In this document: piece after piece, positions 7,801-12,656 of the stretch
How the letters are laid out: every line of letters begins with the position of its first letter
How positions within the stretch are numbered: position 1 is the stretch's first letter
NCBI GenBank assembly: GCA_964441755.1
Contig: CAYTVG010000042.1
Location: 1-12,656, forward strand
Length of the DNA stretch: 12,656 nucleotides
DNA from: JAUMBM01 sp964441755
Lineage (GTDB): Bacteria > Bacteroidota > Bacteroidia > Chitinophagales > Saprospiraceae
Direction: 5' to 3'
Program-made: the position numbers and the translations under genes
The notes under the pieces: generated by a model
The model's input: only the letters and a program-made list of their open reading frames with translations
Database searches by the model: none
What the model was told of the DNA's origin: nothing

Positions 7801-10800
7801 CATCGCAGCCGGCAACAGCCGGCCGGGTTTCTACCGCTTGTTGGTTACAGATGTAACATCGGGATGTAAAAAGGAGTATTTCCTGTCTACTATCCTGCTC
7901 ACAGCACCTGTTTTCTCCGGGCCTGAGGTAACCTTTTGTCCGGGTGTCACGCCTGAAGTACAGCTTGGACCAGGGGTGGTGAATCCAGTTTTCGACTACC
8001 GCTACATTCATCCGGATATGAGCGTGACCACCGTACCCAAGCCGGTGGTGACCTCGCTGGGGGTTTACCAACTGCAGGTGTCACTGGCCGGACAGAACAA
8101 TTTCTGCGTAACAGCCGCCACGATTGTTGAACTGAAACCCTCCACAGGGCCACACGATCCGGGGCTCGTAGCACTGACAGATATGGGTTTTTGCGAAGAC
8201 GATGCGCCCATGGCCATTGGTCTGGCAGGAGCTCCGGCGACAGGCTATACGTATTCCTGGACGCCCGGTATCGGGCTGAACAGTACCTCTGTGGCCAATC
8301 CGGTACTCGATCCGGCGGCTGTTGCCGACCTTAGGGGTATCCGCTCGATTGACTATCTTTTCAGGGCAAGGCGGGAGTCTGACGGTTGCGTATTCTCTTC
8401 TACAATGACCGTGTCAGATACAACCCTTGCTGTCGCAGAAATTAGTGACAATTCTCTGTATCCAAGAGGAGCTTGTTCTCCCAGTAATTTTAGACTCGAC
8501 CCCGGCGACAACTTCAAGGGCAGCAACTTCAACTGGAAGGTCATAGCCACCAATTATCCGGGGGGGCTGGATTCTTTGTTGGCCTCTCCCTATTTTGGCA
8601 TAGGCAGTCTCGGACAGATGGTCGGCACTACAGCCTTCAGCAGGCTCTATTATCCTGCCGGAAGCTATTATGTAGACCTCGAATTTACGGCTTCATTTGG
8701 TCAGATCGGACAGACGGAATGCTATGATGTGGATGTGAAGCGGCAGACGTTCGTCTGTGGTGGTGGTGGTGGGTTCACCTGTAAGAATATCACAACAGAC
8801 TTTGCCGGCAGTACGGGCACTTGTAGTGGTCCTTCGACCATACTGCGTGCTCAGGATGCAGCCTGGACTTCATCGACCTGGTCAATAGTATCCATCGACG
8901 GGGAGGCCGTCGCTGCAGGTACGGCACTGCGCGGCTTGTACACATTGGAAGCAGGAAATGTGAAAGGCGCAGCCCTGGGTGAAGGCGGCAGCCATCCGGT
9001 CAATGTCATCGCAGATCTGGAAGATCCTGCTGCAGGCTTTGATAACGTCAGCAGCGTCAGGTTCAGGTTTACAGGTATCTGGCGTAATAGTGACGGTAGT
9101 CTCACTACTTGCGTGAGCGAGATTACTGTTTATAAGTATTCACCGATACCTCCTTTTGTAATTGTTGACAATATCGATGTTTGTCTCATACCAGCTCCCG
9201 GCACGCAGCTGGGTGAGGGAGAATTATTGCCGTACACGCTTAAGCCGACAGACTATGCTACGCCGGCAGCAGCAGGCTACTCAGTCTTATGGTCTGATGT
9301 ATTGGGCGACACGACTGCGGTGATCAATCGCAGAGATCTCTATCCCACGTTTACAACGCCTGTCAGCAGAAACTATGTGATGCGCCTCTATGACGAGGTG
9401 ACAGGTTGTTCATTCCTGGATACGGTGAGAATCAATGTTTCCCGGGTGGTAGCCAATGCGGGTGCGGACATAGGTGGTACCTGTCCTGGTGAGGTAGTCC
9501 AACTGGGTACAACTGCCCTGACAGGCCTGCAATATAGTTGGTCACCGGGCTCCGGCTTGTTTAATGTTGAAACAGGAGCTTCCGACAGCACACAGGCACA
9601 GCCTTTCCTACTGTTCCCCGAAGCATCAACGGGGGTGACGCTGACGCTTACGGTGAGCGATCCTGTTTCTGGTTGTGCGGCTACAGATGAGGTGATTCTT
9701 ACCTCATCAACAGATCCGCCACCGCCCATCGCAGATCAGGTTGTCAACGGCTGTCCGGGGCTGACAGTCAGCCTGGGACCCAATTCCTACCCGCTCAATA
9801 ATGTGAGCTATAGCTGGACGGCCGTCAGTGCCGACAATGCCCTGTGGCTTTCAGCGAACAATGTGCGGAATCCGGTTGCCAGTATTCCTGCCGAGTTTCG
9901 GGGGATGGCAGAGTTCCAAATGACCATTACCAGTGTCAATTGTGGCTCTACAGTCGTCAAATATACGATCAATGTGCCTGATGCGGCATTTAGCCTCACA
10001 GATATGGCCGTTGAGAGCAGCTGTACCAGTCCGTTTGTGCTGCTCGAACCCAATACCATCAGCCTGCCTGCAGGTTTCACGGGACAGTGGATTCCCCGAA
10101 CAGGGCTCTTCCTGGATGATGCAGGGACTACAGCTTATGCGACGGGCAATGACCTCAATGTATATGTAGGGCCTGTCACGCAATCAACAGATTACACGCT
10201 TAAGCTGCGACACAGTACGGGTTGCATCTACGTGTATACCAAAACGGTAGAACCACAGCAGGCTGTTACGGTCAGTGCAGGGGACGATGTAACCTACTGC
10301 CCCGGAGGATCGCCCGTACTGATAGGTGGTCCGTCGACGGGTGGCTCGGTCAGCTGGACAGCGGTTGGCTTTGCTGCAGATCCTGCTGCCAACCCGACAA
10401 CTGCACCGGATGCAGCAACGGAGGGACTGATGTTGTCCTACCTGGGGAGTGCTACGGCTGCATTTACAACTTTCTCTCAGCAGGCCGTTGCTACCGGTGC
10501 TTACCGCTACCGGCTAACGGTTGATGATGGTGCAGGCTGTGTGCTTTTCGATGAAATAATCGTGCGCGTTCCGGCCTTTGCAACTTCACTCACTCCTGCC
10601 AGCGTATTGGCTTGCGCGGGCGCACCAACCTTGCTGGGAGTAGAAAATGCACCTGCCAATTACGCTTATCTGTGGTCGGTTGTACAGCCTGAGGCTTCAG
10701 CCGGAACCATCAGCAACCGCAATGTCGCAAGGCCTACAGTCAATCCGTCTGTACAGACAGTCTACGAATTGCTCTATGTAGACCCATCTACCGGCTGCTC

Positions 10801-12656
10801 CAATGAGCAACGGGTGATCGTGGAAATGTCAACGCCACTGCTGCTGCCAACTTTGGCAGATGTGGTGAGTTGCTCTCCGCTGACAGGTGTAGATCTGAGT
10901 ACTTATGTACAGGATTATGCATCACTGGTCAACCCTAAGTGGTATCGCAACAATTATCCGGGGGTCAATTTGTCGGCTACTTCATCGCTGGCTGTCAACA
11001 CCAGTACGAGCTATATTCTGGAAGCAGAAAACACGTTCGGCTGTGGCGATACCAGCCGCATCAATTTCCTGATTGAGCAACCGGTTCAGCCGGTGATTCC
11101 GGGGGCGTATACCATTCCGCTCAATCAACTGACGGTAGACTTAGCCAGTCTGCAGCCTGCTGCTACTTCGGTGCCTACAGGCCGGTTTAGCTGGCATACG
11201 ACCAATGTCTACGATGTGGCAACAGCCATGGCAGATTTGAACGTGGGTGAAGGTACTTACTACCTTTTCGAAGTCACGGGCGGTGGATGTGTCAGTACGG
11301 TAGCTTCAGTTACAGTCACCAAAACGCCCTCCATACTACTCACACCTGCTTTTGATGATGATACCATCCGTATTTTTGAATATACAGATCTGTCCTTCAC
11401 GCTTTCTTCGCTGGTTTCGGCCTTCGCTGTTGAGGGGGATAGTTTCAGTCTGGTGCTGCCTACAGGTTTGTTGGTAGCAGATGAGATGATTACCAATCAG
11501 TGCGGCGGGCTCATCACGGCTATGCCGGGAGATTCCGTGATTCGCTATACAGGTATTTCACTGGCACCACTGGCGACTTGTACAGTTGGTATTCCTGTTC
11601 GCGGGAGCATTGGTTCTTATGAAATCACTGCAGGTGATATTACTATTTCTTCCGGTCTGACAAACCAGACACTTGTCATCGATCTCGCTGTTGTCAATGG
11701 CGACTACGATGGCGATGGTATCGATGATGAGACAGAGTACCTGGGTACCGGCGATCCGGAGGATAGCTGCTTCCCTGTACAAGCCATCGGTTATGCAGCT
11801 TACGATGTCAACAACAGCCTGTGGGCTGCTGAGGACTGCGATGGTGACGGTGTGACCAACGGGGATGAAGATACCAATGGCAGTGATCCTTACGATCCCT
11901 GTGATCCCGCTCAGGCTGCCGGTTATACAGGCTTCAATGCAGATAACAGCGTTTGGGCTGCTGCCGATTGTGATGGCGACGGCCTGACGAATGGCGACGA
12001 AGTCGTAGGGGGTACAGATCCTTACAATGTCGATACCGATGGTGACGGCAGCACGGATGATATGGATCCGGCTGCGCTGGATCCCTGTAATCCTTACGGT
12101 GGCGGAGCTGCGGCTGTTCGCGGCGCCGGCCTGAGCAGCACATACGATCCGACCAACGCGATCTGGGCTGCTGCCGATTGTGATGGCGACGGCCTGACGA
12201 ATGGCGACGAAGATACCAATGGTACTGATCCGTATGATTCCTGCGATCCTGTACAGGCTATCGGCTATACAGGCTATGACGCTGGTAGCAGCGTGTGGGC
12301 TGCGGAGGACTGCGATGGCGATGGTCTGAGCAATGGTGACGAAGATGCCAATGGTACAGATCCTTTCGATCCTTGCGATCCGGTGCAGGACGCAGGCTAT
12401 ACCGGCTATGTGGCAACCAACGCCGTGTGGGCTGCTGCTGATTGTGATGGTGACAGCCTTACCAACGGTGATGAGGATACGAATGGTACGGATCCTTACA
12501 ATACAGATACAGATGGTGACGGCCACAGCGATGATGCAGAAGATACTGCGGGCGATGATCCGCTGGATCCCTGTGATCCCGCTCAGGCTGCCGGTTATAC
12601 CGGCTTCAATGCAGATAACAGCGTTTGGGCTGCTGCCGATTGTGATGGCGACGGCC
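4757..12656 (+). CDS. Giant modular surface protein (DUF7948-like, beta-propeller, Ig/PKD-like array, TSP3 array), 3' partial
   Basis: One frame runs from the ATG at 4757 to the right edge without a stop: 2633 full codons plus one base. The start is followed by a good signal peptide; ATGs at 4766 and 4769 are alternatives that keep it. There is no Shine-Dalgarno sequence, which is common in this phylum. Order of parts: signal peptide (1 to about 34), DUF7948-like head (about 50-255), seven-motif beta-propeller (about 265-760), Ig/PKD-like modules (about 820-2190), a DUF7933/DUF11-like domain (about 2191-2312) and TSP3-type repeats (from about 2316). No catalytic motif is seen. The part beyond the window should hold more repeats and, by analogy, a C-terminal sorting or gliding-motility-type domain. 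Role inferred: calcium-stiffened adhesin or surface-layer protein. It is probably transcribed separately from the upstream gene because of the intervening terminator. Confidence 0.93.
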   Translation, partial: MIKMMLRLPSGTAFYGLLLLSLLLISSRHQLWGQSSAGNAMAERQLAQAAEGLFFEKNVGQHEAAYKYVAVDRQATYFFMRDEIRATVVNAEKTQSFTYGMRFVGANPDLGLHGMGPPVRGSMGQTNVLQGENFIRDIPMQQRLRYANVWNGIHAVFSESEEGMKYDFVVQPGADPADVQLELTGVTNLHVTGKGELAYTTPFGELVKGRPLTYQLIDGQQREVESAYVVDGNKLSFRVGDYNPDYKLIIDPVALKWTTVLGGTTHFEVYDIELDEAAGKLYMTGLERGIVYPSNIGLPGPVNGDVNHAFVMCMKADGSEILWKTEIRTTSNHSGEGRGVILDAEGNVYVTVLTNGWTNPYSGVNPEVAGVVTNPASGSYRYMVSLFKFNPSGDQLKYFSYLIDPVPNVLGHWSYYLDQHQPMVFDNQGRLVLPVLHQFNWNYTGPFAQNAFSAKPGSLFSLEQPNSRVFTAMLTLDTETAGADGLVSCGLVDATITGLEKDAAGNIYMTGLIWRNRNGSWNFERPYFTNRHVSTDVLNSGKWAYPPVLIKLNPDQTEVLYGSIIGLERTRDDDYYEGSYNENLSVTPDGDVYIANTYYIYPDNNGDISAFVHPADKQLVMQDFYDPSCGGWCYMMQVVEKYAAGNYQECEWVVKYPSSWYYYSPEIEVDADRGIVHVLSVVSTYGLPGYEPVTTEGALQSSRHIISPTNQNSHYSYYMQLSTAGDLLYASVVSPDDAGDSYDAAANGLEVNLTTGEAYLVRAVLNNDNTKEFITPSYRDYETGQQVEVLSGSQIPVQNGQGKTSLMVMHPAHPGPNVINDFPVGDDEFCLGSIIGIGDDRRPMEGNKLTFTSGDGSSEEHNLPDIYREGVRFAHPAPPPAVPVYQWQRSFMAAGDTEFGPWEDMPGANKQVLSPQQASNPGTIRYRRRLTVDGYTTISNEIEAVVNAAPLDMQISGPQDAVYYCNDNQQSLPITVSNTGGNISWQWYEGYTPIDNSLITPASGTNQDPASFSAAIAAGNSRPGFYRLLVTDVTSGCKKEYFLSTILLTAPVFSGPEVTFCPGVTPEVQLGPGVVNPVFDYRYIHPDMSVTTVPKPVVTSLGVYQLQVSLAGQNNFCVTAATIVELKPSTGPHDPGLVALTDMGFCEDDAPMAIGLAGAPATGYTYSWTPGIGLNSTSVANPVLDPAAVADLRGIRSIDYLFRARRESDGCVFSSTMTVSDTTLAVAEISDNSLYPRGACSPSNFRLDPGDNFKGSNFNWKVIATNYPGGLDSLLASPYFGIGSLGQMVGTTAFSRLYYPAGSYYVDLEFTASFGQIGQTECYDVDVKRQTFVCGGGGGFTCKNITTDFAGSTGTCSGPSTILRAQDAAWTSSTWSIVSIDGEAVAAGTALRGLYTLEAGNVKGAALGEGGSHPVNVIADLEDPAAGFDNVSSVRFRFTGIWRNSDGSLTTCVSEITVYKYSPIPPFVIVDNIDVCLIPAPGTQLGEGELLPYTLKPTDYATPAAAGYSVLWSDVLGDTTAVINRRDLYPTFTTPVSRNYVMRLYDEVTGCSFLDTVRINVSRVVANAGADIGGTCPGEVVQLGTTALTGLQYSWSPGSGLFNVETGASDSTQAQPFLLFPEASTGVTLTLTVSDPVSGCAATDEVILTSSTDPPPPIADQVVNGCPGLTVSLGPNSYPLNNVSYSWTAVSADNALWLSANNVRNPVASIPAEFRGMAEFQMTITSVNCGSTVVKYTINVPDAAFSLTDMAVESSCTSPFVLLEPNTISLPAGFTGQWIPRTGLFLDDAGTTAYATGNDLNVYVGPVTQSTDYTLKLRHSTGCIYVYTKTVEPQQAVTVSAGDDVTYCPGGSPVLIGGPSTGGSVSWTAVGFAADPAANPTTAPDAATEGLMLSYLGSATAAFTTFSQQAVATGAYRYRLTVDDGAGCVLFDEIIVRVPAFATSLTPASVLACAGAPTLLGVENAPANYAYLWSVVQPEASAGTISNRNVARPTVNPSVQTVYELLYVDPSTGCSNEQRVIVEMSTPLLLPTLADVVSCSPLTGVDLSTYVQDYASLVNPKWYRNNYPGVNLSATSSLAVNTSTSYILEAENTFGCGDTSRINFLIEQPVQPVIPGAYTIPLNQLTVDLASLQPAATSVPTGRFSWHTTNVYDVATAMADLNVGEGTYYLFEVTGGGCVSTVASVTVTKTPSILLTPAFDDDTIRIFEYTDLSFTLSSLVSAFAVEGDSFSLVLPTGLLVADEMITNQCGGLITAMPGDSVIRYTGISLAPLATCTVGIPVRGSIGSYEITAGDITISSGLTNQTLVIDLAVVNGDYDGDGIDDETEYLGTGDPEDSCFPVQAIGYAAYDVNNSLWAAEDCDGDGVTNGDEDTNGSDPYDPCDPAQAAGYTGFNADNSVWAAADCDGDGLTNGDEVVGGTDPYNVDTDGDGSTDDMDPAALDPCNPYGGGAAAVRGAGLSSTYDPTNAIWAAADCDGDGLTNGDEDTNGTDPYDSCDPVQAIGYTGYDAGSSVWAAEDCDGDGLSNGDEDANGTDPFDPCDPVQDAGYTGYVATNAVWAAADCDGDSLTNGDEDTNGTDPYNTDTDGDGHSDDAEDTAGDDPLDPCDPAQAAGYTGFNADNSVWAAADCDGDG
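4904..5540 (+). other. DUF7948-like N-terminal domain (protein domain)
   Basis: Residues 56-61 read E-K-N-V-G-Q, matching the 'ENKGQ' opening of this family. 'YANVWNGIHAVF' and 'GMKYDFVVQPGADPADVQLE' (from residue 164) match the usual 'Y.N.YPGIDLV... LEYDFVV.PGADP..I.L.F.G'. The domain ends with 'YKLIIDPVALKWTTVLGG' (from residue 246), the usual 'L.IDP.L..ST.LGG' hand-over to a beta-propeller. The family heads SBBP-type propeller proteins in Bacteroidota and other phyla. Its biochemical role is not known. Confidence 0.85.
5558..7060 (+). other. Seven-motif beta-propeller, SBBP-like (protein domain)
   Basis: Seven strand motifs of the type 'hydrophobic-x-D-x-x-G-N-x-Y-hydrophobic' are visible: DIELDEAAGKLYMTG (about residue 271), GVILDAEGNVYVTV (343), MVFDNQGRLVLPV (426), LEKDAAGNIYMTG (502), SVTPDGDVYIANT (589), IEVDADRGIVHVLSV (670) and LEVNLTTGEAYLVRA (752). 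They are spaced about 72-87 residues apart. Seven motifs fit a seven-bladed propeller and the SBBP family that normally follows DUF7948. The blades are longer than the usual 40-60 residues, and the region is AT-richer than the rest of the gene. Confidence 0.7.
7214..11325 (+). other. Array of Ig/PKD-like modules with paired cysteines (protein domains)
   Basis: About twelve to thirteen modules of 75-130 residues follow one another. The first two resemble Ig-like modules ('YQWQRSF...WEDMPGANKQVLSP'; 'ISWQWYEG...GCKKEY'). Later modules share a plan: an opening Cys in 'TFCPG', 'GTCPGEVVQLG', 'NGCPGLTVSLG' or 'TYCPGGSPVLIGG', a 'Y.WSPG.GL' strand, and a 'GC' or 'C' near the end ('DPVSGCAATDEV', 'DPSTGCSNEQRV'). 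These match PKD-like or Ig-like modules common in gliding-motility-type proteins. Two cysteines per module suggest a disulphide. A pentaglycine linker (GGT codons near 8759-8773) joins two modules. Boundaries are approximate. Confidence 0.75.
11326..11692 (+). other. DUF7933/DUF11-like domain (protein domain)
   Basis: The segment contains 'FEYTDLSFTLSSLVSAF', 'FSLVLPTGLLVAD', 'NQCGGLITAMPGDSVIRYTG', 'LAPLATCTVGIPV' and 'GSYEITAGDITISSG'. This follows the plan of the DUF7933 / DUF11 group ('LTF.L.N', 'LP.GL.VA', 'CGG.VTA..G', 'LAAGASCTV.V.V', 'GSY.NT.G.V'). The domain usually occurs in tandem in surface proteins; here one copy separates the Ig-like array from the TSP3 array. Confidence 0.6.
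11894..11984 (+). repeat. 91-base near-identical repeat, copy 1 (copy 2 at 12566-12656)
   Basis: This segment equals 12566-12656 except for one A-to-C difference (11929 against 12601). The offset is 672 bases, which does not match the array's 474-base super-period. The second copy reaches the window's last base, so the identical tract may be longer. Neighbouring units are clearly more diverged, so this pair points to recent copying or gene conversion. Confidence 0.9.
11954..12002 (+). repeat. 49-base perfect direct repeat, copy 1 (copy 2 at 12164-12212)
   Basis: The 49 bases are identical to 12164-12212, offset 210. The first 31 bases also recur at 12626-12656, so that core is present three times. 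It encodes the W-A-A-A-D-C-D-G-D-G part of the repeat, with identical codon choices throughout. Identity at synonymous positions argues for recent exchange rather than selection on the protein alone. Confidence 0.9.
12566..12656 (+). repeat. 91-base near-identical repeat, copy 2, running to the window edge
   Basis: This is the partner of 11894-11984 with one substitution. Its expected counterpart in the preceding super-repeat, around 12083-12194, encodes a different, longer segment (with 'NPYGGGAAAVRGAG'). The copy therefore sits in a non-equivalent place in the higher-order pattern. Confidence 0.88.

Larger units (their letters stand above)
11702..12656 (+). repeat. TSP3-type repeat array with a 132-base (44-residue) unit and 474-base higher-order period
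   Basis: Asp-rich loops start at 11702, 11834, 11966, 12176, 12308, 12440 and 12638. Intervals are 132, 132, 210, 132, 132 and 198 bases. The two long intervals carry extra 'DTDGDG' spacers (about 26 and 22 residues more). The core reads 'DCDGDG.TNGDED.NG', then 'DPYDPCDP', an aromatic G-Y-T-G segment and 'WAAA' or 'WAAE'. The Asp loops are expected to bind calcium. Most positions are in frame and intact. The array continues past the right edge, so its true length is unknown. Confidence 0.88.

Noticed and set aside
7343..8071. Minus-strand frame of 242 codons
   Set aside because: It is antisense to Ig-like modules of the giant gene, with odd Arg/His/Cys-rich composition and no known domain.
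11558..12526. Minus-strand frame of 322 codons
   Set aside because: It lies opposite the TSP3 array. Its Ile/Val/Thr/Ala-rich sequence is simply the complement of Asp/Gly codons in a repeat, and the plus strand has clear domain homology.
11702..12656. CRISPR array
   Set aside because: The repeats are coding, vary in sequence, have a 132-base period and keep an open frame; there are no short identical repeats with unique spacers.
4757..12656. Possible frameshift or several separate genes in this long stretch
   Set aside because: Frame was checked at many points (for example 6002, 7202, 8402, 9002, 10202, 11402 and 12602) and stays the same with continuous module homology and no stop.
1..12656. 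A new defence, mobile or biosynthetic system
   Set aside because: No enzyme, recombinase, toxin or regulator gene is visible; both genes are modular surface proteins of known families.

Overview
The window looks like chromosomal DNA of a member of the Bacteroidota. The first gene ends in a type IX secretion (T9SS) type-A sorting domain, the second begins with a DUF7948-like head and a beta-propeller, and both carry HYR, SprB-like, Ig/PKD-like and thrombospondin type-3 (TSP3) modules. That mix, with moderately high GC, is typical of large surface proteins in the Saprospiria (Lewinella-like) lineage. The class-level placement is inference; the phylum is well supported.

Layout. Positions 1-4433 (+) hold the 3' part of a large secreted protein. 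Its frame is open through the left edge, so the true start lies upstream. It runs through a Bacteroidota secreted-protein repeat, three HYR-like modules, two copies of an unnamed beta-rich module, a short TSP3 stretch, a SprB-like repeat, two more HYR-like modules and a DUF1349-like beta-sandwich, and ends in a T9SS sorting domain. Positions 4434-4756 are a 323-base AT-richer intergenic region with a strong intrinsic terminator, three imperfect TGTA-type direct repeats, a run of nine C and a weak promoter-like box. From 4757 to the right edge (12656) there is one uninterrupted (+) reading frame of 2633 codons with no stop. It encodes a signal peptide, a DUF7948-like domain, a seven-motif beta-propeller, about a dozen cysteine-paired Ig/PKD-like modules, a DUF7933/DUF11-like domain and an array of TSP3-type calcium-binding repeats that runs off the window.

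How they fit together. Both products look like exported, modular cell-surface or extracellular proteins, probably for adhesion, matrix building or surface display. The terminator between them argues for separate transcription. No RNA gene, IS element, CRISPR array, phage gene or enzyme operon is visible. I do not see a clear new biological system. The most interesting signals are the higher-order TSP3 repeat with traces of recent sequence copying, the long-bladed propeller, and the C9 tract just upstream of the giant gene.
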